A stretch of 64,000 nucleotides of DNA from Ophioderma brevispina (lineage: Eukaryota; Echinodermata; Ophiuroidea; Amphilepidida; Ophiodermatidae). Of this stretch, positions 45,544 through 58,010 are shown one piece after another. A program made the position numbers and the translations under genes. Position 1 is the stretch's first letter. Each line of letters starts with the position of its first letter. The notes under the pieces were generated by a model. That model was not told the DNA's origin, searched no databases, and saw only the letters and a program-made list of their open reading frames with translations. The stretch is taken from assembly GCA_023653785.1 (NCBI GenBank), contig JAMKCH010001578.1, positions 55,362-119,361 on the forward strand, given 5' to 3'.

Positions 45544-46366
45544 TTTAGTTTTTTGCTTTTTTTCCTTTCCCCCTCTGGCTCGAAAAGTGGGACGACATGG
45601 GCCAAATATATGCATTTTTATCCCTCTTCTTTGGGGAATTTTTGACCAATTTCAACTAACTTGTGGTCAATTAAGGTGAATTGGGCATTTTTCTTTTTCT
45701 CTCCGCAAGGCGTTTCAGGCACAATGGACCAGGGGGCGTGACGATTTACAAATTTTACCTCCTCTGACGAACACTTGGGAATTTTGCCCCCATCTTTATC
45801 GACGCCTCAGTACGCCACTGGTAGAGTTGATAAATGAATTTCCTTCCACAAGCAGTAGACATCCATCGGCATAGCCCATAGGCACCGCCTCCACAACCGG
45901 TCTGTGTGGCCAAAATTTTGGGTCGGTCATGAATTCAGATTTTTTTTTTAAACCACCAGGAATTACACTCGTCAAAGGGTTTCTGGGACGGTCGGGTTAT
46001 GACCCACAATTTTCTATTTCATGCTCATGCTTTATGTGCTTTTAAATTAGAGAATAGGTATGATTTGGGACCTGGTACTCTCTTCCCAATGAAATTGAAA
46101 TGTTACAAGTGACTACTCCTGCAAGCGCTCCCTTTTCAATAATATGTATAATTTTGGCAAAAAAATACCAAATAAATGATAATATGAATCTTAGATTCTG
46201 ATAATTTGACCCAAAAAAATTGCATCTTAATGCAAGTGAATTCAAATTTTGAACTATCATTTCAACATTTAAACAAGCACCCCCCTAAAAAACAGACTGA
46301 CTTAAGACAAGACTAAATAGGTCAAATAGGTATATCCAAGTTTCTACCTGGTCCAAACAAACCTAC
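44531..46366. other. Spacer with a MITE-like end and homopolymers
   Basis: Holds G-rich DNA (45459-45485), a T run of roughly 37 bases (about 45502-45538), and 'gtacgccactgg' near 45814, resembling the end of the hAT MITE at 28858. No gene supported. Confidence 0.5.
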
Positions 46367-46676
46367 CTGTTAATGCAGCAATCTGCCCAACCATCAGGCA
46401 TCTCTTCTCCTTGCCCTTATATAAGTCCACATCAACTATGCCTTTGCGAATGGTGTCGGACACCTTGGAACCAATCAACAACTGCTGGCCCCAAGGTCTC
46501 AATATCACCCAATGACGAATGCTTGTGTTAAATTTCAGTACTTTTGCTCCGCACCGATGTGCCCAAGGAGTTGGCAGCGCGTTGGCACGCTAGGGCAAAA
46601 GAGAGGATTAAGGCAATGATGAAGCCGGCGACTATCATCCAGACAACACCGTCTATGCGGAAGTCCCATGATTGAA
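46367..46676 (-). pseudogene. SLC20-like (PiT) phosphate transporter, N-terminal exon, frameshifted
   Basis: One frame reads VVWMIVAGFIIALILSFALA then AANSLGTSVRSK, matching the first membrane helix and the GANDxANxxGTSVGS signature of SLC20 symporters. The GAND core reads ACQR here and the frame stops soon after. The adjoining sequence, in a different frame, reads LIGSKVSDTIRKGIVDVDLY then MVGQIAALTG, the next conserved SLC20 block, ending at donor ACAG/GTAGGT (exon end 46367). In between (about 46480-46545) at least three or four single-base indels are needed to stay in frame. The likely acceptor is tctcgactcag before 46676. SLC20 proteins are plasma-membrane Na/phosphate cotransporters. 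This copy cannot encode one as written. Confidence 0.75.
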
Positions 46677-49600
46677 CTGAGTCGAGATATTTAGTCGATC
46701 GTTAAAGAAGATCAAGTTTGGCACAGTTAGCTGGCATGCGTATGGTTAACCGACTTCATGGATGTCTTTCACATCTGTGAAAAGACTGAGCAAAGACAAA
46801 GTCCATACATATTGCAGCTAGAGTGTATAGGGCAACAGGGTGTTCATATATCCCATAGAGGCCCTCCCCCATGGCTGAATTTTTAAAACATACTGTGAGC
46901 AGCAAGAGCATCAGTTGTATTTTGTTTTTTTCCTGTGGAGCTCATAGTACTTAATAAGTGGTCATGGGTTAAACACAACAAACCAATAGTTTGTGTCTTT
47001 GTATTATTATGAAGTCAACTTCCAGTAACATAATCAACTAATCAAAAAATATGGGGTTTTAATATTTTCATAAGGCTGGATAAAATGCAAATTTCCCCGA
47101 ACACAGTCTAAAACTTTTCCCTCCAAGATGGCAAAATTTCCTTCAATTCTAGAGCCATCTTTTCTTACAGGAAAGGACAAAAATTTCCATTCCAAATAGC
47201 AAATACCCGGGACTGGTTCAATTCCCACTTCTTATAGAGCCATGATTTTCATATCATTTTGTCTGGGCTAACCCTACTCCTCTTTCCTTTCACATGATGA
47301 AACATAGTACTTAAACTATGTTGTGTTGCAAATGTTTCAGCAAATATCCAAAACTCCAAGATATCAACTCAACCAAACCATGATTTTAGCATGAAAGAGA
47401 GGCATCAAGGATCCGTGGCTTCCTCGCAGAGGTGTGGCGTTGAGTTGTGCAAATGAGGTAAACAAACCAATTAAAGCATATAGCACAGTTTTTTGAAGGG
47501 CGCCCCATTTTGCAAAAATTGTTGAGATTTTTACACGGTTGCATTGGTACTGCTAGTAGACCTATACCTGTGAATTGTTTAAGCTCGAAAATGTCTATGT
47601 GCACAAATGAAGAATTTTGTACTAAATAATTATTATCCGGGGATCCCCTAATAATTCAAACGGCTGCTGGAAACGTCCTTCCATGTGAAATAAGCCGGGA
47701 AATAGCGCATGTACGTGTTACGCTCATTCCTTAGTTGTTTTAATCGTTCGGGCAAGTCAAGAAGATGGTTATTTTTCGAGGTGTTACTATTTCATCATGG
47801 ACTAACATAAACGTAGCATTCCAGCTCTGCCGTTAAGTCCAATCTGGGATCCCAATTTTAATACAAAATCGCTTATTTTTGTGATAAATAGCATTTTTTA
47901 GCATTCGCGTTCGCAGGTATAGTTTCCTAGACATTACCAACGTAACGTGGCAAAATATCAAATTTGAAATTGGGGGCGCTCTCAAAAATGTGCCCATATT
48001 GCTTTAAGTGACATTCCATATCCAAACGTCCCTTAACTCCTGCATTTTTCCACTTTTCAAAATCACGGAGCGGACCCGTTTTGTTTTGGGGGAATTGCCA
48101 TCTAATCTAACAAGAAAATAACGCTACCACCTTTTTTCGGTGATCGTCAGTATGTATTCTTTTTCCGAAGGATGTTTGGGATATAGGCCTATAGCCGTGA
48201 ATTTGTTCTTTGTTAAGCCAAACAAAAATCAGTTTGTCCCAGTAGGAGTCCAAAAACCTAATGTAAAATGCACTTTTTTATTTTTAATTTAAAAAAAAAA
48301 AATGAAAAGGACGCCCCCAGAATTGCTCAAATTGGCTAATGGCAAGTCAAGACAGTTGCAAATCATACGTGATTGTCCAATTATTAGTTTATAAAACACA
48401 AATATTGATTTTGGATTCACTTGGATTTCTTTAAAAGTGACACACTCTAATCATCTGTTGTTTGTCGTAACTGTAATTCTCGCAGTAAATAAAAGAAAAA
48501 CAACAAAACAAATAACAGTAAAATGGCTCCCAATAATGCATGTGGCCTACTATTACTGGCAACAAACTTGAATCCCCTGCTGATGGCCCACTATTCATCA
48601 ACCACTGGCTCCATCCACCCACCATCACCTCACCCATTGGCTCCTGTATTCATCAATTACCTGACTACCCCCACCCATCAACCGTCAACTCCATCACACC
48701 ATGGAATACTGTATTTGTCCTTGTAACCACTGATTTCGTAGCTGCATACAGGCCCGGAAATTCCGACGGCGAGACGCCGGCAACCGTTCGCCTTAATGAG
48801 TGTTCGCCAAAATTACAATTGCGAGAACCAAAACGGGGTCGCGCAAAATTGTCCCAATCAAACGATAAAAACATTATGTTATATGTATTTTGTTTATTTC
48901 CTGACGAAAAAATGCAGATTACTAATTCACGATGTCAAATAAAAGCGTCAAAATCGTTGAAAATGCAAACTGAACGAGCGCGAATCGAAGCTCTTATAGA
49001 CAAACGGGTATGTACATATTGACAGCTAGTGAAAATCTATAGTCTGACAGGTTAAAAAATACCGACCCTCATTTGATCCCCCTTTTCGTTTTCTTACCAT
49101 TAACTCCTACGGAGTTATTATATCGACGGGAACTAACAGGAATTCGCCATTGGTAATATTGAAGTTTTCATTTGTAGTCCGTATTCAACAAGTATTTGTT
49201 GTTTTTTTTTTTTTTTAATTCTCCTTCTTTGATATTTTGTTTTCAGTCGCAATTTTTTTTTAATGTTCTTGTTTTCTAACATTAACCTATGATAATGTTG
49301 TGCTGATATTTTAAAAATCATAGCTTGGAATATTAATACGATAAATAAATATTTTAAAATAAAAATATTTTTTTTTAAGTTTTTTAAAATTTGGCCCCCT
49401 TTTAAATTCGTAATTCGTTCTCTTCAGCGGAGGGCGGCCAACGAAATCCTAATTTTAGATGTTGTCAATTGGTTTAACACGTAAAAGCGAGGATTACGCA
49501 ACAAAATTTTTTGATGACAGCTGTCATCAAAGTAGAAAGATAAATACCACGACTTAAACCGGGGGCCGGACACTATCTGCTGGATTTGGGCATTCTCCAA

Positions 49601-49787
49601 CTGATTCGATTTACAACAACAGTATATGCATTCTAAGTCCCGATTTGCAAAATTAATTAGGCATATTTTGACCTATTTTCTTGATTTTCATTTGGACACT
49701 TTTTGACACAATCTCTGGAGATCTGTCAGTCAACAGGCTGAAACTGGAGGGATGCGAGTTACAGATTCTCGCGACTGATTAGTATAC
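46677..49787. other. Spacer, no supported gene
   Basis: Includes a CpG-containing patch near 47640-47770 and a 'caggcccggaaattccgac' word near 48747 like one seen inverted near 52545, possibly ends of a shared MITE family. The plus-strand 160-codon frame at 48540-49022 lacks any recognised motif. Confidence 0.45.
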
Positions 49788-50946
49788 AACAGTACATTGT
49801 CCTGTGGTAGGGGACATTGTCCTTGGTATAAGACATTGTCCTGCGTATGGGACTTGGTCCTGGGGATGGGACATGTCCTGGAGTATGGGGACATTATCCT
49901 GGGGTATTGGACTGTCCTGGGGTATGGGACTTGCCCTGGGGTATTGGACCTTGTCCTGGAGGTATAGAACCTTGTCCTGGGGTATGAGAAATTGTCCTGG
50001 GTATAGGAAATTGGCCATGGAAGGTATATACAATGTTCTTGGTATGGGAATTGTCCTGTGTATGGACATTGTCCTGGGGTTGGGAATTGTTCTGGGTATC
50101 TGGGGATATGTGACATTGTCCTGGAGTGGGACATTGGTCCTGGAGGTATGGGACACTTTCCTGGGGTATGGGACCTTGTCCTGGGGATATGGGACATTGT
50201 CCTGAGGTATGGGACATCCCCGTCCTGGAGGATGGGATCGTCCTGGAGGTATGGGAACATTGTCCCCGGATGTACTGGGTGACATTGTTCCTGGAGGTAT
50301 GGAACATTGTTCTGGGGTATGGTACATTTGTCCTGGGGTATGGAGATTGTCCTGGAGGATGGACTTGTCCTGGGGTAGGTGACATTGTCCTGGGTATGGG
50401 CCTTGCCTGTGGGTATGGGACATTGTCCTGGGGTATGGGACACTTTCCCGGGGTATAAGAGCATTGTCCTGGGTATGGGACATTGTCCTGGGTTATAAGA
50501 CATTGTCCTGTGGAATGGGGTCATTGGGTCCCTTGGGTAGGGTACATTGCGTGGGGATATGGAACATTGCTTGGGGATATGAAACATTGTCCTGGCTATG
50601 GGACATGTCCCGTAGGTATTGGACATTGTCTTGGGTATGGGACATTGTCCTGGGGATGGGACATTGTCCTGAAGTAAGGACATTGTCCTGGAATTGGGCC
50701 TTGTCCTGGAGGTATGGGGCATTGGTCCTGGATGTATGGGACATTGTCCCGGGGATTGGGACATTGTCCTGGAGGTATGGGACACCGTCCTGGAGGTATG
50801 GGACACCGTCCTGGAGGTATGGGACACTTGGTCCCTGGGGGGTTGGACATTGTCCTGGAGTATGGGACATTGTCCTGGGATATGTGACATGTCCTGGAGG
50901 TATGGGACCTTGTCCTGGAGGTAGGGGCATTGTCCTGGGGTATGAG
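49788..50946. repeat. 20-bp minisatellite
   Basis: About 55-58 copies of ggtatgggacattgtcctgg, with unit length varying from 18 to 22 bp and many substitutions. A few units are locally identical (ggtatgggacaccgtcctgg near 50777-50822), showing recent local expansion. Because 20 is not a multiple of 3, all frames cycle through the same words, and stop codons are rare on the minus strand. This yields a 406-codon frame there, an artefact rather than a gene. Flanks are unrelated single-copy sequence. Confidence 0.95.
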
Positions 50947-51099
50947 ACAATGACCATGTTAACTGATTATATTTTACAATGTTTTATACTGTTATTGCTG
51001 ACTCAATACATTGCAGAGGTTGGAGCATGTAAACCGAAACTGAATTGTGCATTCAGAAATGATTCGAGAACCATCACATACATCGAACGTACCTATTTG

Positions 51100-51252
51100 G
51101 GACCGCCAATGGCGGTTCCAGGATTTGAAAAATGTCAGAATTACCGGGGGGGGGGCGAAAGGCGTAATGGTCAAATAGGCCCAAATGGGCGGATTTTGCA
51201 AGATTTTACAAAATTACCGGAGGCGCCGCCCCCCTCCCTGGATCCGCGCCTG
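51100..51252. mobile_element. MITE-like element with ggc(g)gatccagg ends
   Basis: The left 'ccaatggcggttccagga' and the right 'tccctggatccgcgcctg' are imperfect inverse complements. A G run lies just inside the left end and a C run inside the right. About 150 bp, non-coding, hAT-like in appearance; no target duplication established. Confidence 0.5.
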
Positions 51253-53859
51253 CCGTCCCTATTCTTTTACAAAGCTGTTATACTATTCGGTAATACGACT
51301 TAAACTAGGGGGCCTACACGATCTGCTGATTTGGGCAATTTGGGGATTTTTAAAAAACGGTAATTTAGGGAATTCCTATGTGCATTTCTATGCAAATCTG
51401 ACAGAATCAAAGTGAATCTGAGGAGCGCTCCTGCTTCTCATTCTACCTCATCATATTAAAGTTCCCTTATCAACACCTTCCGCGAAGCGTTCCTCCAGCT
51501 TGCATGACTAACAGAATTATCAACTATGTTTGCATTTTTTGATCAATGTGATTAACAAACCGATACGAACTTCAAAGCTCGTTCCTCATTGGTTGTGTCG
51601 CTACGTAACTGCGTTCTGCCACCAATCAACTTTAATGCACACTCAAAGCCACGTCTGCTCGATTGTTGGATGTCATAAGCAAGTCATTTCCAAGCAATTT
51701 TTCGTTAATAATTTAGCCACAATATGCATATTTAGAAAAAAAGATATATTGTCCCATTTGATTGTAAGACCGATAAATATTCAATGAAAGTTTGGAAAAA
51801 TGAATCGAAAAGTATGACTAAAATCCTATCCAGGTTATCTTCGGAATGGACGTGTTTACGATCAAGCTTTGACAGCTGATCACACAGCTGATGAATTCTA
51901 AGCGAAGGACGCATTCACCGGAGTTTTGACAACAGATGTCTTCTTGACACAAAAGGACTCATATCTGGATTTCATAATTAATTGCAATGATTTAATACTA
52001 ATATATCTCATCAGGGTGTATCATAATTAATATACAAAATTAAAAGAATTAAAAAAGAAAAAAATAATTATTGTATGCATTCGCGCAGCCTCAAGAAAAA
52101 ACTGCATGTTGAAGGATGTGCCATTGGTGGCAGAATACTGAATTCATTCCGCACAAGGCTACAGTAAATCAGTGGCCTAGAGAATAAACCTTCTTACACT
52201 CCTAAATACTTATTTTCATGTGACGTTGTAGACCGTGCGAGTGTGACAGGCATATGAGTATGCCAAACAACTTGTTAAAAATAAAGGATAAGAATTGTAA
52301 GTGAAAGTTGTCATTGATTTTACTGAAATATGTCGATCACAAACTTGAACCAGTTCCTATATATAGTGTTATTTAAACTGTACAACGTCCCTTTTTTATT
52401 TCATATAATTGATATTGGTTTTTTGTTAGGTTTTCTCGCAACTCCTTCTATGAGAACCTAAAAGCTTTGGAACTGGAAGGTTTCTCAAGGTTTCTCGCCA
52501 AAAAGTCATTTTGCGAGAACCTGAATTCTCGCAGACTCTGACGAATTTCAGGGCCTGCAATCAACCATGTGCAGAAAACGCTCCAAGACTAAACTAATAT
52601 AGTTAAAAACCTAATTTTTTGTACAATTTATTGCTTAAGTAACGTGGTATATCAGGGAATTAAACAGTAATATCTATGACATTGAGATTAGGAAGGGCTT
52701 GTGTAAGACCCAGGCCAGGGAGATTATTAACAGAAATTACTTACAGAACACATTAACTGCTGTTTCTCAACTTTATTCTACAACTTTGAATAAAAATGAA
52801 TTTTCTTTCCCATTTGACATCTTCCCCAATTTTTCCAATTTCCATAAATGTATAAGTAAACTACATCCCGCGTTTTGACCTGATAGATATGGTCAGAATG
52901 GTCAGAGTTATTTAAACCCTGATCTATGTGATAAAGCTAAATTGCATTTACAAGACATTTCCCCTCCTGTCAGCCACCAACTCACCACCAAATCAACATT
53001 TAAGCCGTAAAACTTTCCCACCTTCTGTCAACCGAATTATTATTCCACTGAGCCGTCAAAAAACCAAAGTACTTCAAAATTTTGTCAAGTACCGATCTCC
53101 TGCAACTTTTGGACTTGTTTTTTTCAATTTTGGGCTTTCTGGCTTTCTTATACGCGATCACTGATCTGTGACCCCGTACCATTTTTGCAGAGGTGAAAAT
53201 TCAATGAGGCGCAGGGACTTTCTGTTAATCAATGTTATTGTGAGGGGAATGTCAAGGCCTGATATACACTATTGTGTGTTACCATACATGAATGAAATTG
53301 TATTAGTGGCAGTGAGTGGGTTATATTACCGGAGTGTCCTCCAAATTTAATCCGGTACATGGCACGTGCATTTGAATTCTTTACTTTTCCCTCGCCGACT
53401 GAATTGAATAGGTCCAAACTCCAGGGGACGAACTATGTATCAACGCGAATCGCCTATAATAAACCTGTACCGTGGGGGGGGGGCTGATTTTGAGGCCCAA
53501 ATGGGGTTCTCCGAAACTAGGTTGTCAGAAAATTAAGAAATAACTGCGATCCTCCCTCAATTCCCAACTACTTTGGAGGTTTTTGAAGAAAAATTGTGTA
53601 TTGAATGTGGCTTTGACCATGAAAAGTAGGGCTCTGGAAATGGGCCTAAAATGGGGTCACTGAACGAAAAAGAGCCTGAAATGAGGGACTTTAATGGTGA
53701 TAACCATCTTCCTTCCAATGTGAAACTCCCCCCCCCCCCCTTAAAACCTTACATTTAATTGTTTTGGGGGGCTGTCATATATACCCACATTTTGAAACAT
53801 TTTTAATTTTATGTTTTTAATATTTTTAATTTTTTCGTTTTTGTTAAAAAAAATACACA
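51253..53859. other. Spacer, no supported gene
   Basis: AT-rich with G/C homopolymers near 53466 and 53728. A 'gaatttcagggcctg' word near 52545 is probably the end of a small hAT-like element. Short frames only. Confidence 0.5.
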
Positions 53860-53925
53860 CAAGCACATGCACACATTCAAACCAACACACACACCAAATG
53901 TTACACATACACATAGTTCATAAAT
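53860..53925. repeat. (CA)n-rich low-complexity stretch
   Basis: Imperfect acacac/cacatac repeats, preceded by poly-T/poly-A. Confidence 0.75.
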
Positions 53926-54419
53926 AATGAAGTGGCATTCAAAGGAAAAAAAGAATATTTTTTTTAATTTTGTCATACCAAGAAAAACTTTCTAAATTTA
54001 AGGGTAACATCTCCATGTGTGACAAAATCATGTATTGCACTACCTATAACCTATGTAAAATGACTAACTAGGGCGCATTGCTATAGTAAAGAACTAAGAG
54101 TGTCAGGGTCACTCTAGCCACAACATAAACATCCAGGCCTACCCATAAGCACATGTGGTATATCTAATTTTAATCTATTACTGACCTTAATGTCCAAAAA
54201 TGGTTCCTGTTCTTGGTGAAGACCTTATTAACAATGCAAATGCAAAGAGGTCGCCAAGGACACCTACTTGAACCAAGAGTATTGACTAGGATTTTAGTCT
54301 AACAAGAAATGTGTTTACAATGTTACAAGTGTATCACTTTCTGTGCGTTTCTTGATAGTTATGCCCTGTTTTCTTCTGCGTGTTAATGTATTCCAAAGGG
54401 GGGTGATTGTTTTGGGCCC

Positions 54420-55262
54420 TATAGACCTTTGCTCAACTCCGCATATACTTGTTTTTGGTTTTCAACTGTGATAATTGGAAATAAGTTTGATGAACATATC
54501 TCTGTTTTTAAGCAAAAACAGATAATTCGTTCATGGTACAAAATTCCTTTGGGCCTCGCCCATACCGACCCTCGTTTTTCCTCCATGATAGCTCTTAAAA
54601 TTCACGACCTTTATATTTTCCAGACGCGCAGTTCATGTCTAATTCCATTATGACCAACTTCCCCCAAACATCTTAGATGATCAGTTTTTCTTGACCAGAC
54701 AAGACGTCCACCCATAACACTCCGTCATCTAAGGACCTTGATGTCGACAGACTAACACCAAGCTCGCAGAACAATACCATCAATTCAATGTGGCCTCTTA
54801 TGGAATTCATTAGATTCCTGTCTTAAACAGTCATCATCCTTACTGTTGTAAAATCAACTCTTAAAAAACAGCCATTGATTCATATCTCTCCTCTCTGCTC
54901 CGTGAGTTGGGTAACTTGTTTTCTTTATTTGGTTTTTTTTTTTTTTGTGTGTTTCTGTATTTTTTTATGTTAGTCCGGCACCCTTCTTTACTAATGTGCA
55001 TGTAATCTACCATTTATTGCTTGTTAGATGTCTTTACACACATATATATCTATTTATGTGCTTTAATTGTGTACTACTGAATGGGTGCCACAAATACACG
55101 CTTTTTGCGTTTTCCCTTTCCTTGGCATCCACATCGCTGGCAAATTATACTTATATATATTATCTCTTTCTGTTTTGTTTTTTCAATAAGATTATAATTT
55201 TTAATAATCTTATGATGCTTTATTGTATTGTGCTTGAGATGAAATAAAACTGAAACCTAAAC
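54420..55262 (+). mobile_element. LINE (non-LTR retrotransposon) 3' end, degenerate
   Basis: The frame at 54429-54653 reads FKQKQIIRSWYKIPLGLAHT then DPRFSSMIALKIHDLYIFQT, the typical region just after the reverse transcriptase of CR1/L2/jockey-like LINEs (KQ..IRxI...AHTDPLF..L.ILKIxDIY.FQ). In another frame the following bases give LPPNILDDQFFLTRQDVHPY and a WNSLD-like end, again usual for these C-termini. The 3' UTR ends with 'gatgaaataaaactgaaacc', resembling the short repeated tails of such elements. 5'-truncated, with frameshifts and stops, so inactive. Confidence 0.72.
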
Positions 55263-55924
55263 CTGATCACCCAGCACTCTCTTATAGACTTACTTCGTAA
55301 GCCAAAAAATCATGTTTTGAGGAATAACATGTTCAGTAGTAAACCCAGGGATATTGAGGCTAATTGCACACCAAGCGCTTGGCACACAGACACTAAGGTA
55401 AAGGGGATGAACCTGTGTACACAGAACGGAGTGCCCCATCTGTCCTGATGATCATGACTAGATACTCTTAACTTTTTTATGCCTGCTGTTATCATAGACT
55501 ATCATCATGACGAGTTGTATTAGTGAAAGTGCCATTTAGCCAAGATACACTGACGTTTCTGCGCAACTTTTACAAGCTGCAAATGCTTAAATATTCATTA
55601 TTTTGCAATAAACGTTTATATTGTAGGCATTCTTGAGAGTGCCCTTCTGCATCATGTGATCACCAGTTTTTTTCCAGATTTAAAATTTCACATTATGAAA
55701 TTTTCAGGGAAACTTACCCTTGTTGTGTCAACATTGGGCTGCCAAATTTTGGCAGCCTGTGCATGTTGACAATAAGCTTTTTTTGGGATAAATGGTAGCA
55801 TCGGTTACAAATTGGGTAAGACAATTATATCTACAGACTCTAGAGATGCTAATGTATGTCAAAAGAAATTATTTTTTTTCTTTTATTTAAGGAATATACA
55901 TCTCAAAACCTCTCAAAACCTTAA
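55263..55924. other. Spacer, nothing recognised
   Basis: AT-rich sequence between the LINE end and a SINE; no features supported. Confidence 0.5.
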
Positions 55925-56280
55925 AGGCATTGGAACTCCACAATAGTTGTAACTATGGCACCAAAGATTATGTCCAAATTTTTTAAAAGATACTATGCCA
56001 GAAGTTAATTATTGGAACTAAGTGCCCATCTCTCTTAACGAAGCGATTGGGCCAGACTCCACCATTAATATTGCTGCAGTGGGATCGCCACACATCTAAC
56101 AGCGAGTCTGTACCCTTCCCAGCATTGAATATAATGTCGGTACCCATTGTCTACCCTGGGTAGAGAGGAGTATTGAGGTAAAGTGCCTTACGCACGGGCG
56201 AAACCCATGGCCCCATCGGGGCTCGAACCCACAACTTTTGGCGTGCGGCCGAGCACTTGATCCACTGGACCACATGTTCC
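55925..56280 (-). mobile_element. tRNA-derived composite SINE (minus strand)
   Basis: On the minus strand, A box TGGTCCAGTGG (complement of 56262-56272) and B box GGTTCGAGCCC (complement of 56218-56228) are separated by a tRNA-like interval. The body then runs through 'aaggcactttacctcaatac', 'ctctacccagggtagacaat' and 'gggtaccgaca', typical of invertebrate and deuterostome composite SINEs. The 3' boundary near 55925 is approximate. Not a functional tRNA: the anticodon arm does not fold. Confidence 0.78.
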
Positions 56281-56739
56281 CTACCATTGACATGAACTGA
56301 CCTTGTGGACACAAGAACACTATGAGCTATAGTAAATCTCAATTCTCCCCTGGCCACAGTGCAGTAGCTTTCATTCACCAATGTTTTAAAAATATACCCC
56401 TGTTTTTGTTTTTTTTTTTGGTATGATATAGATACCGCAAATCACACAAGTCAGTTCCATGTCAATGTATGGTACAAGTACAGACCCACTGAACATGTGT
56501 CTTGGTAGATGAGCTTATTGTAACGCATAGTGAAAATGTAGTGCCTATATGATTAAAATAGCCTCATGTACAACTGAGTCCTAAGACTAACATGTATACG
56601 ACTCTTTACAAACCACAGAGCCACCATATTCAGCTCCAAACCAATTTGTAGCATACACCATGGAACTCCGTATTTTCGCGATGCGTAAATATCCCCGCCG
56701 ATGTCGCACATAAAAACATGTGATTAAAGCAACTACAAC
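56281..56739. other. Spacer, nothing recognised
   Basis: No gene or repeat supported; short frames only. Confidence 0.5.
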
Positions 56740-57142
56740 ACCCCACTCCTCCCAACTACTCCCCGCAACACTTATCCCCCACCTCATCCCCAACACCCTG
56801 GCAAACCCCACTCCCGTCCCTTCCCCAACACCCCCGCAACACTCACCCCCAAACACCCCACAACACCCTACCTACCCCCACCCAACACCCTCACCCCTCC
56901 CAACACTCCCCCACCCCCTCCCAACACTCCCACCCCCTCCCCAACCTTTTACCCCCTCCCCAACACCCCACAACACCCTACCACCCCCCCCCCAATACAC
57001 CCCATCCCCGTCCCCCAACACACGACTGCAACACAACACGCCCCCTCACCAAAGCCCAACCCTGCCACAACCCCACCCCCTCCGCCAACAACCTGCCACA
57101 CCCGCCCCCCTCCCCAACACCTGCAACCACCCACCCCCCCCT
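56740..57142. repeat. C-rich CCCCAACACC-type repeat
   Basis: About 400 bp of variable 9-12-bp units such as ccccaacac, cccaacactccc and ccctacc, with almost no G on the plus strand. The minus strand is G-rich and quadruplex-prone. A proline/threonine-rich 143-codon plus-strand frame is an artefact. Confidence 0.9.
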
Positions 57143-58010
57143 ATGTCATAGTAGTCTCATGTAGTGAAGGACTTTTGCCTATCCAATGTCAAAATCCAGT
57201 TGATCCAGTTGAAAGTTGTTTCCATGTTCCGTGCTGGTTTTCAACTGTTAACGTGTTTAAATGTCTTAACTGAATTCAACTGTCAACTACAAACCTGTTG
57301 ATAATTGTTCCGATTTTCGTCACGGAATCAACTTTTTAACTGGATTCAACTGGATATTAAACTGGGATCAACTGGATTTGGAACTGTTTTCCATTTGAAC
57401 CCTTAGCCAGGATCAACTGGATTTTGACCTGGGATCCAACTTACCGTTTCAGAGATACAGCAATTACACAAATATAATTAGCTGATTGCAACCTACGCCG
57501 CATATATACCATACTTTCAAATTGCAAAAAGCTGTGGCCCAAGATAGCTTTCAGGCAGCAGGAAATTTTGGGTATACATGTACATGTCAAAAATGCATCG
57601 CTGATTTTGCATATTACTTTCTCATTTGCATACTAATTTGCCCAAAATACGCCAAATATTTAATTCAGGAGGTCGAGAACGTCTCAGTCCCGCTTCTTCC
57701 TTCCACCAAGGTACATCATTAGACGCCTTACGGAACTAAAAAAAAACTTGTACACAGGCCTTGCAAGGATATTTTTCAGAAATTATGCCAATTAGATCTT
57801 AATTAGCATAATTTTAAGACCAAATCTAATGGTCGAGGACTTCAATCATCATCCTGCTTCTTTCCACCAGATCATCATTGTGCCCCTTACGGAATCCAGA
57901 TAAATCATATACAACATGGGTTAACATTTTTATCACAGACGACGGACGAACAACGGAACGGACAAACGAACTGACGCGCTGCTCATTTTATAGGCTCCGT
58001 TCGCGAACTC
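57143..58010. repeat. Dispersed repeat (copy 3) containing a ggatcaactgg minisatellite
   Basis: Matches the 43.4-44.5-kb repeat in order ('gaaggacttttgcctatcc', 'ttcaaattgcaaaaagctg', 'actaatttgcccaaaatac', 'aggtcgagaac', 'cttacggaact', 'acaggccttgc'). Within it, 57185-57440 is occupied by imperfect 'ggatcaactggat' repeats absent from copy 1, so the microsatellite arose or expanded in this copy. Confidence 0.68.

Noticed and set aside
48540..49022. 160-codon plus-strand open frame
   Set aside because: It mixes low-complexity His/Pro/Ser/Thr sequence with a MITE-like end; no family resemblance.
49730..50950. 406-codon minus-strand open frame and several overlapping long frames
   Set aside because: It is the translation of a 20-bp minisatellite; all frames repeat the same words and no unique domain is present.
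56218..56272. Functional tRNA gene on the minus strand
   Set aside because: The Pol III boxes are good, but the anticodon arm is not formed and a SINE body follows.
56720..57151. Pro/Thr-rich 143-codon frame
   Set aside because: Produced by the CCCCAACACC repeat.
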